Of a stretch of DNA of 64,000 nt, positions 50,307 through 60,122 are shown piece by piece. The number at the start of each line of letters is the position of its first letter. The first letter of the stretch is position 1. Below the pieces are notes generated by a model. That model had not been told where the DNA came from, made no database searches, and saw only the letters and a list, made by a program, of their open reading frames with translations. The position numbers were made by a program, and so were the translations under genes. This DNA comes from Brenneria rubrifaciens (GTDB taxonomy: Bacteria > Pseudomonadota > Gammaproteobacteria > Enterobacterales > Enterobacteriaceae). The DNA is taken from assembly GCF_005484945.1 (NCBI RefSeq), contig NZ_CP034035.1, positions 1,984,001 to 2,048,000 of the forward strand, written 5' to 3'.

Positions 50307-51098
50307 TCAGAATGGATACTTGTGGTAACCCATCCGCTCAGAGATATTTCTGGCGGCGGTATGTAACATCTCAGCGTATGCGCGTTTGTTTTCCTCAGAA
50401 AAACGGATCGTTGGGAATGAAATGCTCAGGCCAGCGATGACGACGCCAAAACGATCAAAAACAGGAACCGCGATGCAACGCAACCCTTCTTCCTGTTCTT
50501 CATTATCCTCACCGTATCCCAGACCACGCACCAGATCCAACTGCGCCAACAGCGCATCAGCAGTACTCAAGGTGTGCTGAGTACTGCGGGTAAACTCGAT
50601 AGTCGAGAGGATTTGCTCCACCTCATCTCTGTCGCGCCAGGCAAGCAATACTTTACCGATAGCCGTACTGTGTAACGGATTACGGCGCCCAATACGCGAA
50701 TACATGCGCAGGTTGTACTTCGAATCAATCTTGTGGATATAAACGATCCCATCTTCGTCCAGCGCGCCGAGGTGTATGGTTTCCCGCGTAAGGGCGGAAA
50801 GCTCGCGCATCTGTATATCCGCGCTACGGATTAAATCGACGTTCTGCAAGGCTTTCGCGCCAAGTTCAAAGAGCTTAAGCGTCAGTGAATACTTCTCTGA
50901 TTCACCTTCCTGCTCCACATAGCCCAAGGATTTCATCGTCTGCAAGAAACGGTACACCGTACTTTTTGACATCATTACACGTTGAGAAAGTTCGGTAATA
51001 CCAATCTCACGCTCTTCACCCAACGCCTGCAAAATACCAAAAACCTTCAAAACGGACGACACGGAATCAGGTTGTTTATCTCGATCTGCAATAGCCAT
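50307..51098 (-). CDS. kdgR: Pectin degradation repressor KdgR
   Basis: A 263-residue IclR-family regulator, the same length as E. coli and Dickeya KdgR. The winged helix-turn-helix (about residues 10-75, GITELSQRVMMSKSTVYRFL) is followed by the GAF-like effector domain that binds 2-keto-3-deoxygluconate. In soft-rot Pectobacteriaceae KdgR represses pectinase, oligogalacturonide uptake and catabolic genes. None of its usual targets lie in this window. It is upstream of yebO and near htpX, as in E. coli. Confidence 0.97.
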   Translation of the reverse strand: MAIADRDKQPDSVSSVLKVFGILQALGEEREIGITELSQRVMMSKSTVYRFLQTMKSLGYVEQEGESEKYSLTLKLFELGAKALQNVDLIRSADIQMRELSALTRETIHLGALDEDGIVYIHKIDSKYNLRMYSRIGRRNPLHSTAIGKVLLAWRDRDEVEQILSTIEFTRSTQHTLSTADALLAQLDLVRGLGYGEDNEEQEEGLRCIAVPVFDRFGVVIAGLSISFPTIRFSEENKRAYAEMLHTAARNISERMGYHKYPF

Positions 51099-51266
51099 TT
51101 TTGTGGTTATCCTACTCGACTTTTCTTGTTTTAAAAAAAATAGAACAATGGTTTTAGTATAATTGGAACGCGCTGATTATGGCAATGAAGCATAGGTGAT
51201 AATGTGGCGCCGCGCGATGTTACTTACCGCAGCGGCAGAAGCGGAGTAGGGGTTGCATAAAAGATA

Positions 51267-51286
51267 AAGGCCCGAAATCGGGCCTT
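51267..51286 (-). terminator. Terminator hairpin after htpX
   Basis: AAGGCCCG-AAAT-CGGGCCTT, an 8-bp perfect stem followed on the minus strand by TATCTTTTAT, about 25 bases beyond the htpX stop. Confidence 0.82.
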
Positions 51287-51312
51287 ATTACAAAGGAGAC
51301 GCCAGCAGAACC

Positions 51313-52194
51313 TTATTTCAGGTACGCGCCTGAACGCAACGCTTCGATACGCTTGTCCAAGGGCGGGTGTGACATAAACAACTCGCTGAACGACTTGGAT
51401 TTGCCGTTGATACAGAACGCCATCATGCTGCCCTCTTCCTGTGGCTCGTAGCTGGTTTTCAAACGTTGCAGCGCGGCAATCATCTTCTCGCGTCCGACCA
51501 GTTTCGCGGAGCCCGCATCGGCGTGGAATTCACGATGGCGTGAGAACCACATGGTGATGATGCTAGCCAGTATGCCAAACACCAGTTCCAGCACGGTTGC
51601 CACCGCAAAGTAAACCAGCGGGTTACCGCTACCGCTCTCCCCCTCGTCGCGGTTACCCGACAGGAAGCCTGACGCCACCTGTGCAAGCAAACGGGAGATA
51701 AAGATAACAAAGGTATTCACCACCCCTTGAATCAACGTCATGGTAACCATATCACCATTGGAAATGTGGCTGATTTCATGCGCGATAACGGCTTCCGCCT
51801 CATCGCGGTTCATGTTTTGCAGCAAGCCCGTACTGACTGCAACCAGCGACGCGTCACGGCGTGCGCCGGTTGCAAAAGCGTTGATATCAGGGGCATGGTA
51901 AACCGCTACCTGAGGCATCGCGATACCGGCCTGCTGTGACTGCGAACGGACAGTTTCCAGCAACCAGCGCTCTGTTTCATTGCGTGGCTGTTCAATCACT
52001 TCACCACCGACAGATCGTAATGCCATCCATTTGGACATCAGCAGTGAAACAAACGCACCGCCAAAGCCAAACAGCCCAGCCATAATCATTAAGCCCTGGA
52101 CACTGCTGGACTGAATTCCCGTCAGGCTGAGAACCAGCCCGAAAACCAACATCACCGCCAGGTTGGTGATCAGGAAAAGTGCAATACGCATCAT
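51313..52194 (-). CDS. htpX: Membrane zinc metalloprotease HtpX
   Basis: A 293-residue M48 protease, the same length as E. coli HtpX. Two N-terminal spans ([20 protein letters not shown] and [19 protein letters not shown]) precede the zinc motif HEISH; the third ligand lies in [14 protein letters not shown]. It degrades misfolded inner membrane proteins with FtsH and is induced by CpxR in E. coli. The frame is open to 52242, but ATG at 52194 (MMRIALFL) is the family start. Confidence 0.97.
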   Translation of the reverse strand: MMRIALFLITNLAVMLVFGLVLSLTGIQSSSVQGLMIMAGLFGFGGAFVSLLMSKWMALRSVGGEVIEQPRNETERWLLETVRSQSQQAGIAMPQVAVYHAPDINAFATGARRDASLVAVSTGLLQNMNRDEAEAVIAHEISHISNGDMVTMTLIQGVVNTFVIFISRLLAQVASGFLSGNRDEGESGSGNPLVYFAVATVLELVFGILASIITMWFSRHREFHADAGSAKLVGREKMIAALQRLKTSYEPQEEGSMMAFCINGKSKSFSELFMSHPPLDKRIEALRSGAYLK

Positions 52195-52427
52195 AGAAGT
52201 CTGATTTCCTCTCGCAGAAAAAATAAAGTTTGCAACATCCACATCGTATGGGTTGCGGTGGCATTTTCAAGCATTCTTAACTTATCAGTTACTAAATCCA
52301 CATAACTTTACATTTTTCAAAAGGAAATTTGTTTTGCGCAGCAAAAAATCCGGGGTCAAAAATGCGCTGGGACCCCATTGAACGAGAGGAAAATACAGGT
52401 TCGCGGCGCAGCTTAATAAATGCAGAA

Positions 52428-52448
52428 ACGGCGGGATTGCCCCGCCGT
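52428..52448. terminator. Hairpin after yhjX
   Basis: ACGGCGGG-ATTGC-CCCGCCGT, an 8-bp stem 27 bases beyond the yhjX stop on the minus strand, followed there by TTCTGCATTT; a probable terminator with a weak T tract. Confidence 0.65.
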
Positions 52449-52475
52449 GAGTCATTCAGTTTCAACCGCTCTCTG

Positions 52476-53702
52476 TCAACTTTGCACCTGCGCCATCTTG
52501 GTATTCAGTGAAGCTGAAGGGGCTTGATATTTCGGCGGTTTAATCCACAGCGTAATCACTAATGAAACGGCCGACATAATGATAATCGCGATAAAAGTCG
52601 CGTGAAAACCACCCAGTTGCGCCGCAATAATCGAGCCGGACAGCGCGCCAATACCAAATCCCTGATAAATCACGCCGTAATTCTTGCTGTGATTTTTCAG
52701 GCCGAAAAAGTCGCCCACGATAGCCGGGAAGACGGTGATATTGCCGCCGAAACAGAAAGCAATGACGCTTACGCAGATAAAGAACAGCACAGGGTTAAGT
52801 GGCAGAAAGGTCATAACCGACACCGCGAGGATGGTCATAGACAGCGTAAAGGTGATCACCCGCAGACGGCCGACGTTATCAGAAATCGCGCCCAGCACGA
52901 TTCGTCCCACCGTATTAAATATCGCAATGGCGGAGACGGCGTTGGCAGCGGTTTCCATATTCATCCCCGCCATCTGCACACCGATGTCTTTCACGATACC
53001 GATCAGGTACAAACCGCTCATGCAAGCCGTGAAAAAAATAATGAACAGCAGATAAGATTCTTTTGTCGCCAACATCTCGCTCAGCGAGAAATCACGCGCC
53101 TGCCCGTGGGCGGATGCCGTATTCTGAACAGGCGTCGCGGCAGGTTCTTTCAGCAGCGAACTGCCCATCACCACCATCGCCATCACGATGATGCCCCAAA
53201 AGAAGAAAGCCTGAGACACGCCGACTTCATCAATCAGGAAACTATTGACATATTTGAACAGCAGGCTGCCCGTGCCGAAAGCCCCTACGGATACGCCAGC
53301 AATCAACCCTTTGCGTTCAGGGAACCATTTAATCAGGTTGGATAGCGTGGTGATGTAGGCGGTACCATCGGCAAAACCGACGATGAAGCCCATCAGAATG
53401 TAAATAAGAATGAGTGAGGAACTGGCGGCGCTGGCCATCAGACCCAGCCCCAAAATGATCCCGGCTGTCAGGGTCAGGCGGCGAAGGCCTATACGTTCCT
53501 GAAATTTCCCGGCAAACAGAGTCGCCAGGGCCAGACAGAAACTGGTGATGGAAAACGTCGTCGCCACCGAACTCAGTGACCAGCCAAATTTATCTACCAG
53601 CGGCTGATTGAACAGGCTCCAGGTGTAAATAGTACCCAGTCCCATCTGGGTAATAATCGTACCAACAACAATCAGACCCCGGTTAACAGGTTGCTCGTTC
53701 AT
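52476..53702 (-). CDS. yhjX: OFA-family MFS transporter YhjX (pyruvate-responsive)
   Basis: A 408-residue major facilitator protein (E. coli YhjX is 402) with twelve expected spans. It begins MNEQPVNRGLIVVGTIITQMG and has the OFA-family segments GTIYTWSLFNQPLVDKFGW and GFADGTAYITTLSNLIKWFPERKG. E. coli YhjX is the target of the YpdA/YpdB two-component system and is linked to pyruvate transport. Here yhjX lies directly downstream of ypdB with a YpdB-type operator between them; in E. coli the transporter gene is at a distant locus. It may be co-transcribed with ypdAB or have its own YpdB-dependent promoter. Confidence 0.9.
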   Translation of the reverse strand: MNEQPVNRGLIVVGTIITQMGLGTIYTWSLFNQPLVDKFGWSLSSVATTFSITSFCLALATLFAGKFQERIGLRRLTLTAGIILGLGLMASAASSSLILIYILMGFIVGFADGTAYITTLSNLIKWFPERKGLIAGVSVGAFGTGSLLFKYVNSFLIDEVGVSQAFFFWGIIVMAMVVMGSSLLKEPAATPVQNTASAHGQARDFSLSEMLATKESYLLFIIFFTACMSGLYLIGIVKDIGVQMAGMNMETAANAVSAIAIFNTVGRIVLGAISDNVGRLRVITFTLSMTILAVSVMTFLPLNPVLFFICVSVIAFCFGGNITVFPAIVGDFFGLKNHSKNYGVIYQGFGIGALSGSIIAAQLGGFHATFIAIIIMSAVSLVITLWIKPPKYQAPSASLNTKMAQVQS

Positions 53703-53854
53703 GGCTTTTCCCCTACATCAAAAAGGTGTCCGAGGTTCTCGGAGCGCTAAAAAATATAAGCTGATGTGATGGAGAAAAGATCGCCAGAAACACGGTCAGC
53801 TTATGGGCTGAGGCCAGTATACAAGCGGGCTGACGATGTCTGTTCGAAATGGGA

Positions 53855-53885
53855 ATGAGATGCCTGAAATGCAGAATGAAATGCC
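53855..53885 (-). promoter_or_regulatory. YpdB (PyrR) tandem operator upstream of yhjX
   Basis: On the minus strand GGCATTTCAT (53876-53885) is followed 11 bases later by GGCATCTCAT (53855-53864). The E. coli YpdB target at yhjX is a direct repeat of GGCATTTCAT spaced by 11 bases, so both sequence and spacing fit with one mismatch in the second half. It starts one base after the ypdB stop and ends about 150 bases before the yhjX start. Confidence 0.88.
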
Positions 53886-53886
53886 T

Positions 53887-54636
53887 TTAAAGACGCATCA
53901 ATGACCGGAACTCTTTTACCCGACTGCGGCTGACGGGCACTTCAAAATCCAAATCGTTAAGACGCAGAATATAAGTATTGTTGAACCAGGGCACAATTTC
54001 ACGGATTTTGGTCAGATTGACACAGTAAGATCGATGACAGCGAAAGAAATACTCTTCCGGCAAGCGGCCACAAAATTCAGTGATATTCATCGGCATGACG
54101 AATTCTTCACGCCGGGTATAAACCAGCGTGACCTTTTCCTGCGCGGCGGCGTAATAGATATTATTGATGTCCGTGACGATAATGCGCTCATCTTTCATCA
54201 GGTTGATGGTTGGCTGCGCACTCCGCTGGACGCTCACGCTGGCGCCCGGCTCGGCAGCGGCAGGTAACTGCCGCTGCCGCCACGTCGTTTCCAGTTTTTG
54301 CAGCATAGTGATGATGCGTGATTCATGATACGGCTTGAGAATATAGTCGAAGGCCTCCACTTCAAAGGCCTTAACCGCATGTTCCTTATAGGCTGTAATA
54401 AAGATGATATAAGGCTTGTGGACAAACTTGCTGATATTCTGCGCCAGCCAGACACCATCCAGCGACGGAATATTGATATCCAGAAAGAGGGCATCCACTT
54501 CGTTGTGCTGTAGATATTTCAACACATCCAGCCCGTCATCAAAGACGGCGTCAATATTGATATTACTGTGCTGTTTGATCAGATAACTCAACTCTTGCTG
54601 AGCGAGGAATTCATCCTCGACAATAATGGCTTTCAT
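53887..54636 (-). CDS. ypdB: LytTR response regulator YpdB (PyrR)
   Basis: A 249-residue response regulator (E. coli YpdB is 244). The receiver domain has the acidic pair in VEDEF, phospho-acceptor Asp53 in LFLDINIP and Lys in ILKPY; a linker with Pro/Ala repeats (about 125-140) leads to the LytTR DNA-binding domain ([20 protein letters not shown] ... [18 protein letters not shown]). It activates yhjX on pyruvate sensing in E. coli. Its ATG overlaps the ypdA stop by four bases, so the pair is translationally coupled. Confidence 0.95.
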   Translation of the reverse strand: MKAIIVEDEFLAQQELSYLIKQHSNINIDAVFDDGLDVLKYLQHNEVDALFLDINIPSLDGVWLAQNISKFVHKPYIIFITAYKEHAVKAFEVEAFDYILKPYHESRIITMLQKLETTWRQRQLPAAAEPGASVSVQRSAQPTINLMKDERIIVTDINNIYYAAAQEKVTLVYTRREEFVMPMNITEFCGRLPEEYFFRCHRSYCVNLTKIREIVPWFNNTYILRLNDLDFEVPVSRSRVKEFRSLMRL

Positions 54637-56378
54637 TGATGACCTCCTGACAAACCAACTGCCGAATCCGCCTCTTCTGGCCCCTTTCTCATTTCAGTAA
54701 TTCCCGGTTGCTGTTTATCCGACCGCGGAATATAAAAATAGATTTCCGTTCCCGGTTCTAGACGACGAATATGTAATCCCTCGCCGTAAAGCAAACGAAC
54801 CCGGTGATGTACATTCAGCAACCCGATTTTATTTCCGGGCATTTCATTGCTCGCCACCCTTTCCATCGTCTCCTGACTGATGCCCGGCCCGGTATCCTTC
54901 ACCGCCACCAGCAGCCGATTGCCCTGATCTTTTACCGACAGAACGACCGTCCCCTTGCCGCGGCACGGCTGGATACCGTGCACAATGGCATTTTCCACCA
55001 GCGGCTGAATTAACAGGCTGGGAATTTTATCGATCAAATCGTCATCGATATCGTAGATAACGGTGAGTTTTGAACCAAATCGTGCCTGTTCAATCGCAAT
55101 GTAGTCACGAATCTGATAGAGCTCTTTTTTGATATCAATCATCGCGTCATCATTCAGCTCAAGGTTGTAACGCAAATAGCGCGACAAATTGATCACCAGT
55201 TGCCGAGCGGTATCGGGATTAATACGAATAGAGGAGGAAATCGCGTTCAAGGCGTTAAAAAGAAAATGGGGATTGATTTTACTCTGCAAGGCGCGCAACT
55301 CTGCTTTATTGGCCATATCACGCAACTGTTCCGTGCGGGATACTTCAATCTGCGTTGACATAATCTGCGATAATCCTACGGCCATGACCCGCAATGAATA
55401 AGTAATTTTATGGGCATGACAATAATAGATTTTCAGCGTACCTGTCACCTGCCCTTGTTCCCTGAGAGGGATAATAATCATTGAATGAATCTGCGGCGTC
55501 AGATGTTGCTCATCATTATTTTTGATAATAATCTTGCCATCTTTAATCGCCTGCTGCGTCATCGGACTGATAATATCGTGAGCAATACGATATTTTTCTT
55601 CTCCGATGCCAACATAAGCCAGAATATGCTGTGTATTGGTAATCGCCACCGCATCCGCTTTAATTTCCGTTCGAATGATATTGCAGATAGACCCCAGGGA
55701 ATCATTATTGATATTACGAAAATAAGGCAGGGTTTTATGGGCGATATCCAACGCAAGTTTAGCCTGTCTGGCGGCGATCATTTCTTTTTCATTAGCAACG
55801 CTCTGCACCAACAGTACAATCAGACCGATACAGACGGAGCCTAAAATCATCGGCGCCGCAATTTTGGAAACAATGTCCAACCCCAGTTCAATAGGCGTGG
55901 CCCAGGCTACCACCAACAGCATCGTAAGAGACTCGCACAGCATGCCCCCCAGAATACCGATTCTCCACTGCTGCTCTTTTTTTATCTTCTTATTGATATA
56001 GCCGGAAATCACACCGGCAATAATGCTGGTAATCAAACAGGGAACAGAAGTAATACCATCAATATCAATCAGATACCGATGAACACCCGCAATCACCCCG
56101 GTCGCAATTCCTACCCACGGCCCGAACAGGATACCGCCGGACATCACCGCAATGACACGCACATTAACCAGCGAACCTTCAACATTGATTCCCGAATAAG
56201 TACCAAACAGGGCAAACAAGGAAAAAATAGTCGTTACCGTGACACGCTCTCTGGGAGAGTACTGTTCTTTTTGCAATAACTGGCGAAACTGCTGGGTGCG
56301 GGTGAGGAAAAACAGGCAGATCAGCATCAGCGCCGCACGATCAAATACCGCGAGTAGCATCTCAAATATTTCGTGCAC
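54633..56378 (-). CDS. ypdA: LytS-type sensor histidine kinase YpdA (PyrS)
   Basis: A 581-residue kinase (E. coli YpdA is 565). The N-terminal 5TM-Lyt sensor domain ([20 protein letters not shown]) is followed by a GAF domain (about 225-355), the phospho-accepting His in [15 protein letters not shown], and the ATPase domain with [11 protein letters not shown] and DTGPGIS. It senses extracellular pyruvate in E. coli. The frame is open to an ATG at 56441, but the GTG at 56378 gives [18 protein letters not shown], matching E. coli MHEIFNMLL, and is preferred although its ribosome site is weak. The C terminus is about 15 residues longer than in E. coli. Confidence 0.92.
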   Translation of the reverse strand: MHEIFEMLLAVFDRAALMLICLFFLTRTQQFRQLLQKEQYSPRERVTVTTIFSLFALFGTYSGINVEGSLVNVRVIAVMSGGILFGPWVGIATGVIAGVHRYLIDIDGITSVPCLITSIIAGVISGYINKKIKKEQQWRIGILGGMLCESLTMLLVVAWATPIELGLDIVSKIAAPMILGSVCIGLIVLLVQSVANEKEMIAARQAKLALDIAHKTLPYFRNINNDSLGSICNIIRTEIKADAVAITNTQHILAYVGIGEEKYRIAHDIISPMTQQAIKDGKIIIKNNDEQHLTPQIHSMIIIPLREQGQVTGTLKIYYCHAHKITYSLRVMAVGLSQIMSTQIEVSRTEQLRDMANKAELRALQSKINPHFLFNALNAISSSIRINPDTARQLVINLSRYLRYNLELNDDAMIDIKKELYQIRDYIAIEQARFGSKLTVIYDIDDDLIDKIPSLLIQPLVENAIVHGIQPCRGKGTVVLSVKDQGNRLLVAVKDTGPGISQETMERVASNEMPGNKIGLLNVHHRVRLLYGEGLHIRRLEPGTEIYFYIPRSDKQQPGITEMRKGPEEADSAVGLSGGHQ

Positions 56379-56479
56379 AGGGAATTCCGGGAAGCAGGCA
56401 ACAAGAAATTCACTATAGAAAAAATGTGATCCACATTCCACTTTTTAGTGGAACCCCCTGCCCCTAAACAATAAATCCA

Positions 56480-58657
56480 TCATGCCGATCGCCACTCGGC
56501 GGGAATATCGAGTTTCAACAACCGGGTGAAATCGTCCGCTGGCATCGGATGACCGAACAAATATCCCTGTGCTTCTTCACAGCCTTTTCTTCTCAAGCGT
56601 TCACACTGCTCCTGTGTTTCGACGCCTTCCGCGATGACCCCCAGACAGAAACTATTACCGAGATAAAGTATCGCCCGAACTATCGCCGCGTCTGAAGGAG
56701 ATTCACACATGTTACGCACGAATGACTGATCAATCTTGAGTCGCGTCACCGGATAGTTTTTCAACATACTCAGCGAAGCGTAACCTGTCCCATAGTCATC
56801 AAATGCAATCCCGATGCCCGCATCACGAAGCGCATTTAATGGCTGCAACATATTTTCGTCATATCGCAGAATAATATTTTCGGTGATCTCCAGTTCAAGC
56901 GCGCCGGGTTGCAACCCCGTTTGCGTCAGCACATCCATAATTTTCTGCGCCAGCATCCCCGAGCGGAACTGCGCGCTAAACAGATTAATGCTGATACGGA
57001 AATTTTTAGCGCCCGCATTACGCCAGCGGGCAGCTTGTTCGCAGGCGGTTTTAACGATCCAGTCGCCAATACGTTCAGCCCACGGCCCCTGCTCCAATGC
57101 TGCAATAAACGCCCCCGGGCCCAGCAATCCCTTGAGCGGATGGCGCCAGCGCAGCAGTGCTTCCGCCCCTACGATCTCGTTGCTCTTCAAATTTACCTGC
57201 GGTTGATAGAACATCTCAAATTCGCATTGCTCATACGCCCGCCCAAACTCCAGTTGGAAAGCGTGTCTTGCCTGAAAAATTTCACGGAGTTCGCGGGTAA
57301 AAAACCGATAACAATTTCGCCCTTCCGACTTGGCCTGATAAAGCGCCAAATCTACACTGGTTAGCAGTTCCTGAGTCGTGGTGCCATGTTCGGGTGACAG
57401 CACCATCCCAATACTGGCGCTGATATTAATTTGGTGATCGCCAATAATCATGGGTTGCGAAATCTCATGGATAATCTTTTTCGCGATGCCGGACACAACA
57501 TGCCGATCATTCATCCCTGAGAACAATAAGGCAAATTCATCGCCTCCCATACGCGCAATCAGAGCGCTGAACCGCACGAGAGACTGAATCTTTTTCGCCA
57601 CATTAACCAGAATTTGATCGCCACTGGCATGGCCCAGGCTGTCATTTACATCCTTGAAGCCGTCCAAATCGACCATCATTATGCAGGCGGCAGAATCACT
57701 TTTCAGCGTGTGCCCCAGAGTGGCAGTCAGCAGCGTGCGGTTAGCCAACCCGGTGAGCGGGTCCATATTTGCCAGTAGATGCAGACGTTCTTCATTACGT
57801 CTGCGCTCCGTGACATCGCGCAGGATCACGCTGTAACTGACCGTGGCATTATCTTCCCACATGAAAAGCGACAGTTCGGCGGGCACTATACTACCGCTTT
57901 GCGTTCTGACGCTCATTTCATGCACGACGCCGTTGGCTAACGCTTCCCGATCGGCAATCAGCCGGGTTAACCGGACAATAAAAGGCTCGGATACGATGGT
58001 ATTAATGTTTAACCCCGTCATTTCATCGCCGCTATATTCGAGCATCTTCTGGGCAGCGGCATTACAATAGGTAATAATGCCTTTCTCATCCATGCACATG
58101 ATGCCGTCAGGCGAGGTGTCGGCGATATTTTCAAACCGAATCTGACTGGCCTTGCGCGCCAAATCCAATCGCCGCATTTCCAGCTTATCCATCACCATCG
58201 CCGCCAAATCTTGCAGGCAATGTTCATCTCTGGCACTGAAAGTATTACGGGGATTAACGTCAACAATGCAGAGCGTACCAATCGCATGGCCCGACGGCGC
58301 TCTGAGTGGAATTCCCGCATAAAAGCGAATATGGGGAATGTCAGTTACTAACGGATTGCACTTAAAGCGGGGATCTTTGCGGGTGTCGGGAACCACCATA
58401 ATTTTCTTTTTCAGGATCGTGTGGGCGCAAAAAGAGACGTCTCTTGGTATATCACAAAAAGACATTCCCATGCCGGCAGCAAATAATTGTCGTTCCGACT
58501 CCACCAGAGAAATGCAGACAATAGGCACGTTGAAAACGTTTGCCGTCATTTTAATCAGCTCGTTAAAACCACTATCAACTAAAAAACTCTTAACACCATA
58601 TTCATGAAGAGCGGCAAGACGACCAGCTTCATCTTTGCCTATTGGGGCTCGGCTCAT
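56480..58657 (-). CDS. GAF-PAS-GGDEF-EAL cyclic-di-GMP signalling protein
   Basis: A 725-residue cytosolic protein with no membrane segment. Domains in order: GAF (about 25-165), PAS (175-285), GGDEF with an intact GGDEF motif at 371-375, and EAL with E499-A-L in GAEALLRWRHP. Later EAL catalytic motifs are intact (LELEITEN, DDYGTGYASL, KIDQSF, AEGVET), so phosphodiesterase activity is likely; the GGDEF domain lacks the RxxD inhibitory site, and may be active or act as a GTP-sensing module. It lies upstream of ypdA on the same strand, 101 bases away, so it could share a transcript with the pyruvate system. The inducing signal is unknown. Confidence 0.93.
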   Translation of the reverse strand: MSRAPIGKDEAGRLAALHEYGVKSFLVDSGFNELIKMTANVFNVPIVCISLVESERQLFAAGMGMSFCDIPRDVSFCAHTILKKKIMVVPDTRKDPRFKCNPLVTDIPHIRFYAGIPLRAPSGHAIGTLCIVDVNPRNTFSARDEHCLQDLAAMVMDKLEMRRLDLARKASQIRFENIADTSPDGIMCMDEKGIITYCNAAAQKMLEYSGDEMTGLNINTIVSEPFIVRLTRLIADREALANGVVHEMSVRTQSGSIVPAELSLFMWEDNATVSYSVILRDVTERRRNEERLHLLANMDPLTGLANRTLLTATLGHTLKSDSAACIMMVDLDGFKDVNDSLGHASGDQILVNVAKKIQSLVRFSALIARMGGDEFALLFSGMNDRHVVSGIAKKIIHEISQPMIIGDHQINISASIGMVLSPEHGTTTQELLTSVDLALYQAKSEGRNCYRFFTRELREIFQARHAFQLEFGRAYEQCEFEMFYQPQVNLKSNEIVGAEALLRWRHPLKGLLGPGAFIAALEQGPWAERIGDWIVKTACEQAARWRNAGAKNFRISINLFSAQFRSGMLAQKIMDVLTQTGLQPGALELEITENIILRYDENMLQPLNALRDAGIGIAFDDYGTGYASLSMLKNYPVTRLKIDQSFVRNMCESPSDAAIVRAILYLGNSFCLGVIAEGVETQEQCERLRRKGCEEAQGYLFGHPMPADDFTRLLKLDIPAEWRSA

Positions 58658-59174
58658 AGGTTCCCCCCTAAAGTATCTATCATCTTAGTTTTCTGAATAA
58701 AAACTTAAGTAACAAATACAATTCGTTGCTGCAACGGTAGAGCGACGAAAAGTAAACCAACGTTGGCAAATAGAAGAACAAGCAAAAAATCCATTTTCAG
58801 AACACTAAATCTCAGCTGATAAGTCATTATGGCAAACGATCCCGAATCTATCATTCCTTAGCAACTATAATAGTAACACTCTCGGAATATTAAGATCCTT
58901 TGTTAGACGATTGTTCAATGACGATATAAAGCACCATTAAGCATGTTGATAAAGCGTTAATTTGAAGGTGGTGTTGTCTGCACACTTGGAATACAAATTT
59001 TTTGCATGCTACCGAAATTGGCCGGATATTGACCGGAGGCAAGTATTCTTGATCGGTTCTCGCGAAGCTCATCGCTGGAAAACATGCTGAATTATGTATC
59101 TTTTTTGCAGATAGAATGGAATGAGCGCGACTCATGGAAATTCCAGCGGAATCGCGCATTTCTCCTTTAAAGGA
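58658..59174. other. Intergenic region at the left edge of the accessory segment
   Basis: 517 AT-rich bases. An 89-codon minus-strand frame at 58890-59159 exists, but it lacks a ribosome site, has no recognisable sequence and is composed like non-coding DNA. No tRNA, terminator or integrase-like sequence was found. The region should hold the promoter of the GGDEF-EAL gene and probably the left boundary of the inserted DNA that ends at icd. Confidence 0.4.
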
Positions 59175-59432
59175 TCAGGCAGGGAAATAGCTTATCGAAT
59201 GTTCAGGCGCATCATTTTTTGCCTTGATAATTAAATCCCAATTGCCTGTATACGGGACCGTTAAATAAATCTCATTTTCTGCACTGATGTTAATAGAGTC
59301 TGGAGTAGCGGTCCGATTTTCAGCATTTATCGTTTTATTACAACTAACCATTTGAATTTCAAATGTATTATCACAACGAACAATCACTGTATCACCGCCA
59401 AAAAGACTCAAACAGGTGCGAATTACAGACAT
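59175..59432 (-). CDS. Small protein, possibly DUF1883-like
   Basis: An 85-residue protein starting at ATG 59432, which follows GGAGG by four bases; the frame is open upstream to 59552 but that part is not needed. The segment LFGGDTVIVRCDN, then a variable middle, and YLTVPYTGNWDLIIKA follow the pattern of the DUF1883 family (GGD-x-V..., VP-x-SG-x-W), which occurs as small proteins and fused to TIR domains. The resemblance is by eye only. No signal peptide. It is alone on its strand between AT-rich spacers, in the region of lost mobile DNA. Confidence 0.65.
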   Translation of the reverse strand: MSVIRTCLSLFGGDTVIVRCDNTFEIQMVSCNKTINAENRTATPDSINISAENEIYLTVPYTGNWDLIIKAKNDAPEHSISYFPA

Positions 59433-59829
59433 ACATCCTCCGCAGCATACCGCGAGTAACATGCATTTATAAAATAGATCCACCAGAGTGATTTCCCACC
59501 ATGGAATGCTATAAAAACAAAATGCATACCGCACTATTATGATGTAGATCAAAATAAATCCGCGTTTTTAATAGAACCGCAATGTAATAAGAGCAAGCCA
59601 TGAAGCTCATCATTTCATAAGGTCTGTTGATAATGCTGAATTGCCATGACAAGTAACGGAATAAATAAGCAGGGTAAGTTTTTTCCAGCATAAAATAAGG
59701 TGAAATTCGCTAAATAGTATTTTTACCCACCCTATCCTCACTTTTATACTAATCTTAGTTCTGCCGGAGGGTGAGAACGCGACCCCATGCTGTGCGCTTA
59801 AAATCATCACTTAAATTTCAGAGGCCAAT
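59433..59829. other. AT-rich spacer between two small accessory genes
   Basis: 397 bases with no supported gene. Open frames at 59509-59691 and 59610-59810 on the minus strand lack ribosome sites and recognised sequence. The DNA is notably AT-rich compared with the core genes, consistent with foreign origin. Confidence 0.4.
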
Positions 59830-60102
59830 ATGCTTTGGTTCGAAGAAGGTCTTTATCTGAGAATAAAGGAGTTGGAGAATGGCCCTACCCCTTTGCCACT
59901 CAAAAGCGGTTTTAATTCTGAAACCGCCTACCGCGCGATTGGAATATTCAATCCATCTGAAACGTCAGACGCTTATTACATCCTGTCCAATGACAGAGAT
60001 GAAATTTGGTTCATCTGCAACAGGCACCTAAGAACCGTAGCCCTATCGCCTCTCCCTGCTGATTTCAGACGATCGCTGGCTTCATTCTCCGCAAAAACAT
60101 GA
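59830..60102 (+). CDS. Conserved-looking small protein of unknown function (90 aa)
   Basis: A 90-residue soluble protein from ATG 59830, starting MLWFEEGLYLRIKELENGPT and containing NSETAYRAIGIFNPSETSD and DRDEIWFICNRHLRTV. Composition and regular hydrophobic pattern look like a real folded domain, and TGAATTTCAGAGGCCAAT precedes the start, with GAGG seven bases upstream. No signal peptide or membrane segment. The family is not recognised. It sits in the accessory segment near toxin and phage remnants, but nothing in it shows a link to them. Confidence 0.7.
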   Translation: MLWFEEGLYLRIKELENGPTPLPLKSGFNSETAYRAIGIFNPSETSDAYYILSNDRDEIWFICNRHLRTVALSPLPADFRRSLASFSAKT

Positions 60103-60122
60103 CCGCATTCTTTGAATAGATA

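Noticed and set aside
58890..59159. 89-codon minus-strand frame beyond the GGDEF-EAL gene
   Set aside because: Composition is not protein-like and no ribosome site precedes it.
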